A stretch of 64,000 bases of DNA, taken from positions 258,031 through 322,030 of the forward strand of contig JALNWQ010000004.1 of assembly GCA_023230855.1 (NCBI GenBank), given 5' to 3'. Source of the DNA: Solirubrobacteraceae bacterium. GTDB lineage: Bacteria > Actinomycetota > Thermoleophilia > Solirubrobacterales > Solirubrobacteraceae. The position numbers and the translations under genes were made by a program. Position 1 is the stretch's first letter. Each line of letters opens with the position of its first letter. The notes beneath the pieces were generated by a model. The model was not told where the DNA came from, did not search any database, and saw only the letters and a list, made by a program, of their open reading frames with translations. Shown here one piece after another: positions 24,379 to 32,737 of the stretch.

Positions 24379-26364
24379 ATGCCCGCCGCCGGTGACCTGA
24401 TCGGCGGGTACCGCGTCCTGGAGCAGCTCGGCCAGGGCGGCATGGGCACCGTGTGGCTCGCCGAGCACACGACCCTGGACCGTCGCGTCGCGCTCAAGCT
24501 CCTCGACGCCGAGCTCGGCCGCGACGCGACCTTCCGCGACCGGTTCGTCCGCGAGGCGCGGCTCGCCGCCCGGCTCGACCACCCCAACGTCGTCACGGTC
24601 TTCGACGCCGGGGCCGACGACGCCGGCCTGTGGTTGGCGATGCGGTACGTCGACGGGGAGGACCTGAAGCAGCGCCTGGCGTCCCGGCCCGGTGGACGCC
24701 TGGACCCGGCCGACGCGATCGCGATCGTCGAGCAGATCGGCGCGGCGCTCGACCACGCCCACGCCCACGGGATCGTCCACCGCGACGTCAAGCCGGCGAA
24801 CGTCCTGCTCGGTCGGTCGGGGCCGGACGGGCTCGCGTCGGGGGAGCGGGCGCTGCTCGCCGACTTCGGCCTGACGAAGGAGGTCGGCGGCAGTCGCGAC
24901 CTCACCGCCACCGGCATGGTGCTCGGGACGATCGACTACATGGCGCCGGAGCAGATCGAGGGTGGCGCGGTCGACGCGCGGTCCGACGTCTACTCGCTCG
25001 CGGCGATGCTCGTCGTCATGCTCACCGGGCAGTCCGCGTTCGACGGCACGACCGTCGCCCGGCTCTTCGCCCACGTCAACGCCGAGCCGCCCCGGCCCGG
25101 GCTGCGGATCGAGGGCCTCGACCCGTTCGACGCGGTCATCGCCCGCGGGATGGCCAAGCGCCCCGACGAGCGGTTCCCGTCGGCGGGCGACCTGGCCCGG
25201 GCCGCGCGTGCGGCGCTCGACGGTGGGCCGGCGCCGATCGAGCACACCGTCGCCACCGGCGCCGCCGCACCGGGCGGCGCGGCCGTCGTCGGCGGCCTGG
25301 CCGCGCACCTGCCGACCGAGCACCGCCGTCGCCTGGAGGACGCCGGCCGGCCGACCGTCGCCCGGCCCGCGTCCGGCGACGACGCGACCCGCGACCTCGG
25401 GGCGCTCGCCCACGACGCGGGCGTCGGTCCTCCCACTCCCACCAGCCCCCACGACCGGTACGCCACCGACGAGACGGCCGTCGCCGCGGCGGTCCCCCAA
25501 CCGCCGCGACGACCGACGCCACCGCTCGACGAGACGACCGCGTCGCGGCCCCGCGCCCCGCGCCGAACGGCCGCGCCGCCCCTGTCGCCGCCCCCGCCCA
25601 CCACGCCGGACCCGTCGCCCGGCCGGGGCGGAGGCCGCCGGACCGCGGTGATCGTCGGGGTGCTGGCGCTGCTCGCCGCCGGAGGCGGGGTGGCGATCGG
25701 CCTGAGCGCCGGCGGCGACGACGACCCGCGGACCGTGGCGTCCGATCCCGGGACCACGACGACGCCGCGCACGACCACCACCACCGACACGTCGTCGGTC
25801 CCGACGACCCCGACGGCGCCCACCGTCCCGACGACGCCCACGACGACGACCGAGACCGCCGGACCGGCCACGACGATGCGCGTCGAGGGCGGGGGGACGA
25901 TCCGCACCGACGAGGGCCAGGGCGCCCTGACCGACGGGACCGCGACCGCGACCTACCGGGCGCCGCAGGGCGCCTGGTCGGGGATCGTCGCCCGACCCGG
26001 CGGCGGCTGGGCGGCGCCGGCGCGGACGTGGCTCACCGCCGGGAGGCTGTCGCGCGTGCGCCAGTCCGGTCCGGGCGGCCGGGTCCTCATCGTCGACCAC
26101 ACCCCGCACGAGCCGGCGACCTTCGACCCGTCCCGGGCCGACGAGCAGCGCAGCGTCGGCGGCACGATCGCGGGGGAGTCGACGGCGTTCGTCTTCCGCG
26201 ACGCCGAGTTCGTGCCGGAGTGCGGTCGCCTGGTCTGCGTCGACATCCCCGTCAACGTCGGCGCGAACGGTCCCGGCTGGGGCGTCCTCGTCGCGGCGCC
26301 GACCGTCGACGAGGCCCTGGCCGACGCGACCCTCGTCGCCCGGTCGATCGCCCCCGGGGGCTGA
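24379..26364 (+). CDS. PknB-type membrane Ser/Thr protein kinase
   Basis: A 661-residue receptor-like kinase. The kinase domain (about 9-275) is complete: glycine loop LGQGGMGTVWLAEH, ATP-anchoring Lys40 (RVALKLL), catalytic loop HRDVKPANVLL with Asp136, DFG at 162-164, and TATGMVLGTIDYMAPEQIEG activation segment. A Pro/Thr-rich juxtamembrane linker leads to one transmembrane helix (about 422-445, TAVIVGVLALLAAGGGVAIGL). A Thr/Pro stalk and an extracellular domain of some 175 residues follow, with one Cys pair (ECGRLVCVDIPV). PASTA repeats are absent, so the ligand is probably not muropeptide. It stands alone, with a hairpin at its stop. Confidence 0.92.
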   Translation: MPAAGDLIGGYRVLEQLGQGGMGTVWLAEHTTLDRRVALKLLDAELGRDATFRDRFVREARLAARLDHPNVVTVFDAGADDAGLWLAMRYVDGEDLKQRLASRPGGRLDPADAIAIVEQIGAALDHAHAHGIVHRDVKPANVLLGRSGPDGLASGERALLADFGLTKEVGGSRDLTATGMVLGTIDYMAPEQIEGGAVDARSDVYSLAAMLVVMLTGQSAFDGTTVARLFAHVNAEPPRPGLRIEGLDPFDAVIARGMAKRPDERFPSAGDLARAARAALDGGPAPIEHTVATGAAAPGGAAVVGGLAAHLPTEHRRRLEDAGRPTVARPASGDDATRDLGALAHDAGVGPPTPTSPHDRYATDETAVAAAVPQPPRRPTPPLDETTASRPRAPRRTAAPPLSPPPPTTPDPSPGRGGGRRTAVIVGVLALLAAGGGVAIGLSAGGDDDPRTVASDPGTTTTPRTTTTTDTSSVPTTPTAPTVPTTPTTTTETAGPATTMRVEGGGTIRTDEGQGALTDGTATATYRAPQGAWSGIVARPGGGWAAPARTWLTAGRLSRVRQSGPGGRVLIVDHTPHEPATFDPSRADEQRSVGGTIAGESTAFVFRDAEFVPECGRLVCVDIPVNVGANGPGWGVLVAAPTVDEALADATLVARSIAPGG

Positions 26365-26385
26365 CGGGACCCTCGTCCCGGTCAG
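26361..26385. terminator. Bidirectional hairpin between the kinase gene and the gene-fragment region
   Basis: CTGACGGGAC pairs with GTCCCGGTCAG (one bulged G) over a 4-nt loop. It spans the kinase stop and the stop of the minus-strand SDR fragment, so it can serve both strands. Confidence 0.5.
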
Positions 26386-26592
26386 AGGCTCCGGGGGATC
26401 CCGACCATGATCGCGTCGGCGAGCCGCTGGGGGGCCATCCGGAACCCGTGGAGCGGCCCCGCCGCCGGCGGCAACACGGTGACCTTGCGGTCGCGCTCCA
26501 GGCTCCGCACGATCCCCTCCGCGACGGACCGCGGCGTCAACGACGGCATCCGCTTGAGCCGCAGCGACTGGGCCTTCGTCGCGACGAGCGGC
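26382..26592 (-). pseudogene. C-terminal fragment of a short-chain dehydrogenase
   Basis: About 70 residues, ATKAQSLRLKRMPSLTPRSVAEGIVRSLERDRKV onward, match the last quarter of SDR enzymes. There a MP-x-LTPExVA segment precedes IVxxLxRxRxEVVVP and a closing amphipathic helix (RMAPQRLADAIM). The cofactor site and the Ser-Tyr-Lys active site are missing. The fragment joins directly, out of frame, to the phosphotransferase fragment at about 26592. Inactive remnant. Confidence 0.65.
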
Positions 26593-26803
26593 CACCGTCG
26601 GCGTGCTCCAGCGCGGCCCGCAGCACCCGGCTCATCTGCCCCGCGCCGATCGGGTCCAGGCGCACGTCGCGCACCGGGCCCGGTGCGCCCAGGGCGGGAG
26701 TGGCCGCGAGCAGCGCGTCGAACCACGTCACGTCGAGATCGGCGGCGGTGCGGGCCAGGTGGGCCGGCCGCGGGGTCGGGTCGGTGGCGGACACCGGGGA
26801 CAT
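26593..26803 (-). pseudogene. N-terminal fragment of an aminoglycoside-phosphotransferase-like protein
   Basis: About 68 residues starting at the ATG at 26803. TAADLDVTWFDALLAATPALG and VRDVRLDPIGAGQMSRVLRAALEHADGG match the opening of the APH/ecdysteroid-kinase-like family, in which LTxALR leads to a VxxIGTGQMSxSxRL glycine loop. Everything after that loop, including the HGDxxxxN catalytic site, is gone. Frame homology stops at about 26593, where SDR sequence begins. A full-length relative lies at 30859. Confidence 0.65.
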
Positions 26804-27082
26804 GCGTTCTCCGCAGGGGAGCGGCTCGCGGGCCTCATCGCCACGATGCGGACCGCCGCGACGGACGCCGGACGCGATCCCGACGCGATCGAGATCACGA
26901 ACGCCGCGTTCGCGTTGACCGCCGACGACCCGATCGGGCCGGCGATGCACGACGAGCTGCGCCGGATGGAGCAGTTCGGGGTGTCGCGGATCGTCGTGCC
27001 GCGCCTGCTCGACACGCCGTTGGCCAAGGCGCTCGAGCAGCTCGACCGCCTGGCCGACGAGCTGTTGGCCGTGCACGCCTGA
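26804..27082 (+). pseudogene. C-terminal fragment of an LLM-class F420-dependent oxidoreductase
   Basis: About 92 residues on the opposite strand to the two preceding fragments, with the breakpoint touching the ATG at 26803. AFSAGERLAGLIATMRTAATDAGRDPDAIEIT and MEQFGVSRIVVPRLLDT match the end of luciferase-like monooxygenases, where GWFPxxxxxELxxxIxxLR precedes AGRDPxxIEIT and LxxLGVDRVVVP. The whole barrel core and F420 site are missing. No start codon fits; inactive. Confidence 0.65.
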
Positions 27083-27116
27083 CCGTCCCGCGGCGGGCGG
27101 GGGCGGGGGTACCCGG

Positions 27117-27122
27117 TACCGT
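27117..27122 (+). promoter_or_regulatory. -10 box, probable leaderless promoter of the GT4 gene
   Basis: TACCGT, 8 nt before the GTG at 27131, following the degenerate gene fragment. Confidence 0.45.
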
Positions 27123-27130
27123 CCGGGCCG

Positions 27131-28243
27131 GTGCACGTCCGGATCGTCGACCCGTCCGCCTTCACGCCGCCGTACGACCACGCGCTCTGCACGGCGCTGG
27201 GGCGCGCGGGGGAGGAGGTCACCCTCGTCACGAGCGAGTTCCCCTACGGCGAGGTGCCGCTGCCCGGCGCCGACGAGTACCGGATCGAGCTGGGGTTCTA
27301 CCGCCGGACGACCGGTCCGGCCGGGTCGCGCGCGCGGACGTTGTCGAAGCTCACCCAGCACGTGCCCGACATGCGACGGCTGGGCCGCGCCGCGACCGAC
27401 GCCGACGTCGTCCACTTCCAGTGGCTGCCGGTCCCGCAGGTCGACGGGTGCCTGCTGCCGCGCGGCCGGCCGGTCGTGCTCACCGCCCACGACGTGCTCC
27501 CGCGCGAGCCGCGCTGGGGCCAGCTGCGCGCCCAGGCCCGCCTGTACGGGCGGATGGACGCGGTCGTCGCGCACTCCCACCACGGCCGCGACCGGCTCGT
27601 CGACGCCCTCGGCCTCGACCCCGACCGGGTCCGGGTCATCCCGCACGGGGCGTTCCGGCACCTGACGACCGTCCGGCCGGCGCCGCTCCCGCCGGCGCTC
27701 GCGGAGGCCGACCGGCCGGTGGTGCTGTTCTTCGGCCTGCTGCGGCCGTACAAGGGCGTCGACGTGCTGCTCGACGCGTGGTCCCGCCCGGGTGGCCCGG
27801 GCGAGGACGCCGACCTGTGGATCGTCGGCCTGCCGAAGATGGACGTGCGGCCGTTGCGCGCCCGCGCCGGCCGGGGGGTGACGTTCGTCGACCGGTTCGT
27901 CACCGACGCCGAGGCCGCGGCGTACTTCCGCCGCGCCGACGTCGTCGTGCTGCCCTATCGCGAGATCGAGCAGTCCGGGGTGCTCTTCACCGCGCTGGCG
28001 TTCGGTCGGCCGATCGTCGCCAGCGCCGTCGGCGGGTTCCCCGAGATCGCCGCCGACGGGGCCGCGGTGACGGTGCCGCCGGGCGACGCCGACGCGCTGG
28101 CGGACGCCCTGGGGCGCGTGCTCGGCGACGAGGCGCTGCGGTCGTCGCTCGCCACGCGGGCGACGGAGCTCGCGGCCGGCCCGTACTCGTGGGAGTCGGT
28201 GGCCGCCGAGCACCGCCGGCTCTACGCCTCGCTCGTCGGCTGA
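27131..28243 (+). CDS. Family 4 glycosyltransferase (GT-B fold)
   Basis: A 370-residue cytoplasmic glycosyltransferase. The N-domain shows MHVRIVDPSAFTPPYDHALCTAL and ADVVHFQWLPVPQVDGCLL. RVRVIPHGAFRHL (about 175-187) is the inter-domain hinge. The donor domain has VVLFFGLLRPYKGVDVLLDAW with the conserved Arg/Lys pair (about 205-216). YREIEQSGVLFTALAFGRPIVASAVGGFPE (about 278-307) is the GT4 EX7E-type donor site. It starts with GTG after a TANNNT box. The transferred sugar is unknown. It adds to the window's dispersed glycan set. Confidence 0.9.
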   Translation: MHVRIVDPSAFTPPYDHALCTALGRAGEEVTLVTSEFPYGEVPLPGADEYRIELGFYRRTTGPAGSRARTLSKLTQHVPDMRRLGRAATDADVVHFQWLPVPQVDGCLLPRGRPVVLTAHDVLPREPRWGQLRAQARLYGRMDAVVAHSHHGRDRLVDALGLDPDRVRVIPHGAFRHLTTVRPAPLPPALAEADRPVVLFFGLLRPYKGVDVLLDAWSRPGGPGEDADLWIVGLPKMDVRPLRARAGRGVTFVDRFVTDAEAAAYFRRADVVVLPYREIEQSGVLFTALAFGRPIVASAVGGFPEIAADGAAVTVPPGDADALADALGRVLGDEALRSSLATRATELAAGPYSWESVAAEHRRLYASLVG

Positions 28244-28322
28244 TCCGGTCGCGGCGGACGGTCGCGCGGCCCTCGTCGGCCGGGCCGGGTGGCGGGCCGC
28301 TCCCACGGCCGGCGACGCCGGG

Positions 28323-28961
28323 TCAGGCGGGCGGGGCGTCCGGGTAGGGCCGTCGGGCGATCTCGCGCGCCTCGTCGGGGGCGATGCCGAGCGTCCGCAG
28401 CACCGCCTCCGCCGTCGCCTCGTCCGCGTCGCCGTCGAACCGGCCGTCGAGGACGTTGCGCATGACGGTGAGCGTGCCGCCGACGAAGATCGACGTCACG
28501 ACGTCGACGTCGATCGGGGCGAACCGGCCCTGCTCCACGCCACGATGGATCGCCGCCCGCGACGGCTCCTCGAGCATCTCGACGAACAGCGCGTCGGGGT
28601 GGCCCAGCGCGTGGATCAGGCGGGCGAGGGCCGGATCGGACGTCGCCAGCCGGGTGAACCAGCGCTGCGCGACCGCCACCGCCTCGGCGGGGTCGGGGAT
28701 CGTCGCGGCGTGCGCGATGACCGTCGACGAGAGGTGCTCGACGGTGTCGGTGACGACCGCGGCGACGAGCTCCTCCTTGTCGGCGTAGTGCGTGTAGAAC
28801 GAGCCGAACCCGATGTCGGCGCGGTCGGTGAGCTCGCGCAGCCGCAGGCCGTCGACGCCCTTCTCGGCGATGAGCTCGCCGGCCGCGGCGAGGAGCCGAC
28901 GTCGCGCCTCGTCCTTGCGACGGGAGGTGCGCGACGGGGGCTCGGGGGACGGGACCATCAC
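28323..28961 (-). CDS. TetR-family transcriptional regulator
   Basis: A 212-residue repressor-type regulator, last gene of a four-gene minus-strand operon. The HTH covers about residues 16-62: RRKDEARRRLLAAAGELIAEKGVDGLRLRELTDRADIGFGSFYTHYADKEEL, with the usual GxxxGSFYxHF core. The remainder is the helical ligand-binding and dimer domain, including a conserved Phe/Gly-rich stretch (VVTSIFVGGTLTVMRNVLDG). GTG at 28961 or ATG at 28958 are both possible. It follows the 7-TM gene by about 10 nt. It probably controls this operon and possibly the dyad-bearing promoters near 32 kb. Confidence 0.9.
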   Translation of the reverse strand: MMVPSPEPPSRTSRRKDEARRRLLAAAGELIAEKGVDGLRLRELTDRADIGFGSFYTHYADKEELVAAVVTDTVEHLSSTVIAHAATIPDPAEAVAVAQRWFTRLATSDPALARLIHALGHPDALFVEMLEEPSRAAIHRGVEQGRFAPIDVDVVTSIFVGGTLTVMRNVLDGRFDGDADEATAEAVLRTLGIAPDEAREIARRPYPDAPPA

Positions 28962-28971
28962 TCCATGATGC

Positions 28972-29769
28972 TCAAACGGCCGCCGTCGACGGTGGCGCGT
29001 CGTCGTCGAGCAGCCCGCCGAGCACCGTCAGCAGGCGGATGCACATGAGCGCCAGGCCGAGCGAGATCGCGGCGGCGTCGTACTGCCACGCCCAGCCCAG
29101 GCTGTCGTCGCCGAGGACGAGCCACATCGGCGCGGCGATGAGGCCGTTGGAGAACCCCGGCCCGACGCACATCAACGGGAACGCGAAGCGCTTGGCATCA
29201 CGCGGGGACCGCTTCTCGAGCGCGTAGATCGCGACGCCGACGAACATCCCGCTGATCGGGTTGACGAAGCCCCACCACAGCGGCATGCCCCAGAGGTTCA
29301 GCGGCTGGTCGCCGTAGTAGTGGTAGACGTCCATGAGCACCGCGGGCGTCTCGAAGCTGATGATCGCCGCGAACTCGATCGCGAAGAGGATGAACAGCCG
29401 CCTGGGGTGCCGGCCGTCCTTCGCGACGCGGTACGCGATGTAGGCGGAGCCGCCGATCGCGCTGACATAGGCGACGGGGACGAACACCGGCATCGACCGG
29501 TCGATGAACGTCCACGCGACCATCGCGTCCTGCTTCGGGATGTACATGTGGCCCATCGTTCCGACGATCGGCTCGTACAACGAGCAGACCGCGCCGCCGG
29601 CCGCGAAGAGCAGCGCGAGGACCTCGCCCTTCGTCCGCCAGCGGTGGATCCCGTACGCGACGAACGCGACGAGGAAGACCGTCGAGAACCCGAGGAACAG
29701 CATCTCGGGGACGTCGGGCATCGCCTCCCAGGTGGGAGGCGGAGGGATGGCGCCGAGCATCGTGGTCAC
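28972..29769 (-). CDS. 7-TM membrane protein, paralogue of the one at 57085
   Basis: A 265-residue protein with seven hydrophobic segments. Segment one is MLFLGFSTVFLVAFVAYGIHRW. The core signature is LFAAGGAVCSLYEPIVGTMGHMYIP, then PVFVPVAYVSAIGGSAYIAYRV, then ETPAVLMDVYHYYGDQPLNLWGMPLWWGFVNPISGMFVG. The paralogue at 57085 keeps the same framework: EP after segment two, VPxAY in the third, LDVYxY-x-QP in the loop, NxxSG in the fifth. Function unknown; the conserved Glu, Asp and Tyr residues in the membrane interface suggest a binding pocket. The GTG at 29769 overlaps the stop of the upstream gene (GTGA). Confidence 0.75.
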   Translation of the reverse strand: MTTMLGAIPPPPTWEAMPDVPEMLFLGFSTVFLVAFVAYGIHRWRTKGEVLALLFAAGGAVCSLYEPIVGTMGHMYIPKQDAMVAWTFIDRSMPVFVPVAYVSAIGGSAYIAYRVAKDGRHPRRLFILFAIEFAAIISFETPAVLMDVYHYYGDQPLNLWGMPLWWGFVNPISGMFVGVAIYALEKRSPRDAKRFAFPLMCVGPGFSNGLIAAPMWLVLGDDSLGWAWQYDAAAISLGLALMCIRLLTVLGGLLDDDAPPSTAAV

Positions 29770-30827
29770 GCCTCGACGGCCGCGGCGGCGCGCCGGGCGG
29801 CGTGCGGCGCGTACCGGTTGTCGAGCCAGATCTCCTGCCCGGAGTTCGCGGCGGTCCGGCCGGTGTCGGCGTCGGTCCAGCGGTAGAGGAACTGGCGCAG
29901 CGTCGCGTTCGACCAGGCGGGGACGGCCGCGGCGGCGAGCGCCTCGCCCTCGAACCGGTAGGTGCGCCCGGTCTCGTCCTCGGCCTCGACCGTCTGCCGG
30001 GTGGGGATGAGGAGCGTCGGGTGGTACTCGTGCACGTCGCGGTCGACGCGCGTCACCCGCCGCATCGCGCCGTCGACGCGCGCCCACGCGAAGTGGTGCG
30101 TGGGGTGCTCGTCCGGCACCTCGAAGAGGCCCGTCCACCAGGGGTTCGTCCGGGCGTGCTCGATGCTCACCTGGTTGAACGTCAGGTCGTCCCCGAAGTG
30201 CATCGGGGTCCAGCAGACCGGGGGCGCGCCGGCGGCGTTGGCCGCCTCGCTGCGGACCTGGCGCCACGAGCGGTCGCGACAGTCGTGGCTGTCGATGACG
30301 TGCCGCTCGCCGTGCAGCACGAGCTCGCCGACGTTGTGCATGAACTGCTCGGACCCGCCGGGGCTCAGCGACGCGTCGCCGTCCTCGTCCTCGCCCGGGA
30401 TGATGTGCCCGCGCGCGAGCAGCGGGGTGACCGCGGTCTGGGTGACGTCGAGGCTCGTCGCGCCGTCCGGCGACGTGTACGTCACCCGCAGGACCCGGCC
30501 GGGCTCGACGAACTCGATGCCCAGGCCGTTGGCCGTGTCGAACCGCCGCTCGCCGACGGTGGGCCACGGCATCGTCTCGCGGTAGTCGACGTAGGCGACG
30601 CCGCCGTCGTTGGCGGGGTTGTCGAGCCCCTGGAAGATCGACAGCCCGCCCTGGCTCATGCCGTACGCGGGGAGCACCCGCAGGTAGACGAAGATGCTGA
30701 TCGCCGCGTCGGGGACCGACACGATCGAGCAGTGGGTGCAGATCGTCATCGGGTCCCACGACGTGCCGTCGGTGGGGTCGGGCAGGTAGAGGTCGGTCTC
30801 GGGCGGGTGGGTGGGGAAGTCGCTCAT
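29766..30827 (-). CDS. Lipocalin/CrtC-like (AttH, DUF7064-type) protein
   Basis: A 353-residue soluble protein made of two related beta-rich halves, as in the AttH/CrtC (hydroxyneurosporene synthase-like) calycin group and the DUF7064/DUF7065 proteins often paired with phosphotransferases in actinobacteria. Key stretches are GGLSIFQGLDNPANDGGVAYVDYR, GIEFVEPGRVLRVTYTSPDG, HVIDSHDCRDRSWRQV (about 155-170) and YRFEGEALAAAAVPAWSNATLRQFLYRW. The paired Asp-His-Asp-Arg stretch HDCRDRSW is the most likely functional site. Substrate unknown; a lipophilic molecule is inferred from the fold. Preceded by the phosphotransferase gene, 31 nt away, and overlapping the 7-TM gene by 4 nt. Confidence 0.68.
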   Translation of the reverse strand: MSDFPTHPPETDLYLPDPTDGTSWDPMTICTHCSIVSVPDAAISIFVYLRVLPAYGMSQGGLSIFQGLDNPANDGGVAYVDYRETMPWPTVGERRFDTANGLGIEFVEPGRVLRVTYTSPDGATSLDVTQTAVTPLLARGHIIPGEDEDGDASLSPGGSEQFMHNVGELVLHGERHVIDSHDCRDRSWRQVRSEAANAAGAPPVCWTPMHFGDDLTFNQVSIEHARTNPWWTGLFEVPDEHPTHHFAWARVDGAMRRVTRVDRDVHEYHPTLLIPTRQTVEAEDETGRTYRFEGEALAAAAVPAWSNATLRQFLYRWTDADTGRTAANSGQEIWLDNRYAPHAARRAAAAVEA

Positions 30828-30858
30828 CGTCGGGTGCTCCGTGGCGGTCGGGACGGGG

Positions 30859-31971
30859 TCAGCGGTTGCCGACGTAGTAGGCGGCGTCGCCGGTCGGGAC
30901 GGGCACGTCGACGAGCCCGGCGAGGATCCGGGTGGCGGGGTTGACGACGCCCATCGGGGCGTCGGGCGGCAGGAACTCGGCGGCGATCATGAGCCGTGCG
31001 GCGCGCAGGACGAGCGCGGCGAGCCGCACCCCGGCGAGCACCATGAAGTAGTCGAGGTTGCGCGGCTCGTGGCCGGACGCCTCGACGTAGATCGCGATCG
31101 CCTCGTCGGGGGTCGGCATGCCCTCGGGCAGCGGCACGTCCATCCCGTCGGTGTGGTGGCGCAGCAGGTAGACCCACCACGCGAGGTCCTGCTCGCGCGG
31201 GCCGACGCCGACCATCTCCCAGTCGAGGATCGCCGTCACCGACAGGTCGTCGGCGAAGAGCATGTTGCCGGGGCGGGCGTCGCCCCAGCTCAGGACGCGC
31301 GGACCGAGGTCGGCGGGACGGTGGGCGTCGAGCCACGCCAGCGCCGGGTCGAGGACCGGGTGCGGGTCGCCGTCGCCGGCCCAGGCGAAGAACGACCGCC
31401 AGTGGGCGATCTCGGCGTCGAGCGCGGCGGCGGGATCGGCGGGGCCGAGGTCGTCGAGGCCGACCGCGGCCAGGTCGACGTCGTGTAGGGCGGCGAGGGT
31501 CGCGAGCGACGCGCGACACAGCCGTCCGCGCTCGGCGGGGTCGAGGTCCATGACCCACCCGGCGGTGGTGAACGGCGGGTCGTCGGCGGGCACGCGGCCG
31601 TCGGCGTGCTCCATGACGAAGAACGGCGCGCCGAGCACCGACGTGTCGTCCTCGGCGAAGAGCACCGCGGGCACCGGCAGGTCGGTCCGCGACGCCAACG
31701 CGTCCATGACCCGCGCCTCGCGCTCCAGGTCGTACCCCATGAACAGCCCGGGCCCCGCGGGGGCGAGCCGCACGACGGCCCGCTGCTCGCGCGCCGCGCC
31801 GTCCTGGGTCCACGCGTAGGTGAAGAGGATCGTCTCGGTCGACATCCCGCTCGCCTTCGGGACCGTCGCGTCGGTGACCCGCAGGTCGGTCGCGTCGGGC
31901 AGCCGTCCGCGCAGCCAGGCGGCGAGCGTGTCGCCCACCGTCGTCGGATCGATCGTGTTCGCCAGGGCCAT
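30859..31971 (-). CDS. APH-family phosphotransferase
   Basis: A 370-residue protein kinase-like small-molecule kinase, first gene of the operon. ATVPKASGMSTETILFTYAW (about 35-55) is the phosphate-binding loop, FFVMEHADGR the hinge, and LSWGDARPGNMLFADDLSVTAILDWEMVGVGP (about 228-260) the catalytic segment. The last has the Brenner-type SWGDxxxxN with catalytic Asp and the metal Asp of ILDWE. The family often phosphorylates hydroxylated lipids or sugars; the substrate here is unknown. ATG at 31971 with a purine-rich site GGAGAGGA upstream. An inactive N-terminal relative sits at 26593. Confidence 0.87.
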   Translation of the reverse strand: MALANTIDPTTVGDTLAAWLRGRLPDATDLRVTDATVPKASGMSTETILFTYAWTQDGAAREQRAVVRLAPAGPGLFMGYDLEREARVMDALASRTDLPVPAVLFAEDDTSVLGAPFFVMEHADGRVPADDPPFTTAGWVMDLDPAERGRLCRASLATLAALHDVDLAAVGLDDLGPADPAAALDAEIAHWRSFFAWAGDGDPHPVLDPALAWLDAHRPADLGPRVLSWGDARPGNMLFADDLSVTAILDWEMVGVGPREQDLAWWVYLLRHHTDGMDVPLPEGMPTPDEAIAIYVEASGHEPRNLDYFMVLAGVRLAALVLRAARLMIAAEFLPPDAPMGVVNPATRILAGLVDVPVPTGDAAYYVGNR

Positions 31972-32064
31972 TCCCGTGTCCTCTCCATCGCGGCGCGCGC
32001 CGCTCGCGCGCCCTCTCCCGTGGCGGCCCCGGGTGGGCCCGCGGGGCGACGGTAGCGCATGGTC

Positions 32065-32076
32065 GATCAGTTGATC
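32065..32076. promoter_or_regulatory. GATCA-GT-TGATC dyad upstream of the phosphotransferase operon
   Basis: A perfect 5-bp inverted repeat separated by GT, in AT-richer sequence 94 nt upstream of the operon's first ATG. A candidate site for the operon's own TetR regulator; inferred from position only. Confidence 0.35.
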
Positions 32077-32204
32077 AAGTTCGGTCTGATGATCGGGCGC
32101 GCGCCGACCCGACCGCGGTCGTCGAGGCGCCCTGCTCCGCCCGTGGGGGCGGCGGGGGCGCGGCGGAGATCTCCCGCGCGTTCACGCCTCGGTCCCAACC
32201 CCGG

Positions 32205-32221
32205 TCCTACCGTCGGTAGGA
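32205..32221. promoter_or_regulatory. 17-bp perfect palindrome before the DUF4442 gene
   Basis: TCCTACCG-T-CGGTAGGA. It ends 7 nt before the ATG at 32229 and its right arm supplies the only ribosome-site-like AGGA, so folding or protein binding could block translation or transcription. The same core occurs before the thiolase gene at 47481. Confidence 0.6.
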
Positions 32222-32228
32222 TCATGCG

Positions 32229-32705
32229 ATGGCCCCTCCTCGCCTGCCCGACGTCGTCGACCGCCTGGACCGCCTGCCCGCCGGTCGTGCGATCGCGTCG
32301 CGCGCCTACCGGGCCGCGGCGCCGTACTTCCTGTCGATCCCGGCCCATCTCGACGAGATCGGCCCGGGCCGCGCCGTGGCGTCGATGCCGGCGCGCCCGT
32401 GGACCCGCAACCACCTGGGCGGCGTCCACGCGATCGCCCAGTGCAACCTGGCCGAGTTCGTCATGGGGGCCGTGGCCGAGGCGTCGGTCCCCGCGACGCA
32501 CCGGTGGCTGCCCAAGGGGATGACCGTCGACTACCGTGCGGTCGCCCGTGGCCGGTTGGTGGCGACGGCCGTCCTCGACGTGCCGGCGATCTGGAACGAG
32601 GGCGTCGAGCTGCCGATCGCCGTGTCGATCACGGATCCGGGCGGCGTCGAGGTGACGACGATCGAGATCCGGATCTGGGTGACGCCCAGGCCTGCGGGCG
32701 GCTGA
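32229..32705 (+). CDS. DUF4442 hotdog-fold protein (thioesterase-like)
   Basis: A 158-residue single-domain protein. AHLDEIGPGRAVASMPARPWTRNHLGGVHAIAQCNLAEFVMGAVAEAS (about 36-83) is the hallmark of the DUF4442/PaaI-like hotdog fold: an Asn-His strand followed by a helix carrying the residues that polarise acyl-CoA thioesters. RWLPKGMTVDYRAVARGRL is the following strand pair. Likely an acyl-CoA thioesterase or binding protein. It is divergent from the phosphotransferase operon and preceded by a 17-bp palindrome shared with the thiolase gene. Confidence 0.82.
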   Translation: MAPPRLPDVVDRLDRLPAGRAIASRAYRAAAPYFLSIPAHLDEIGPGRAVASMPARPWTRNHLGGVHAIAQCNLAEFVMGAVAEASVPATHRWLPKGMTVDYRAVARGRLVATAVLDVPAIWNEGVELPIAVSITDPGGVEVTTIEIRIWVTPRPAGG

Positions 32706-32737
32706 GCGGAGCACGCGCGCTCTGTCACGATCCGCCC

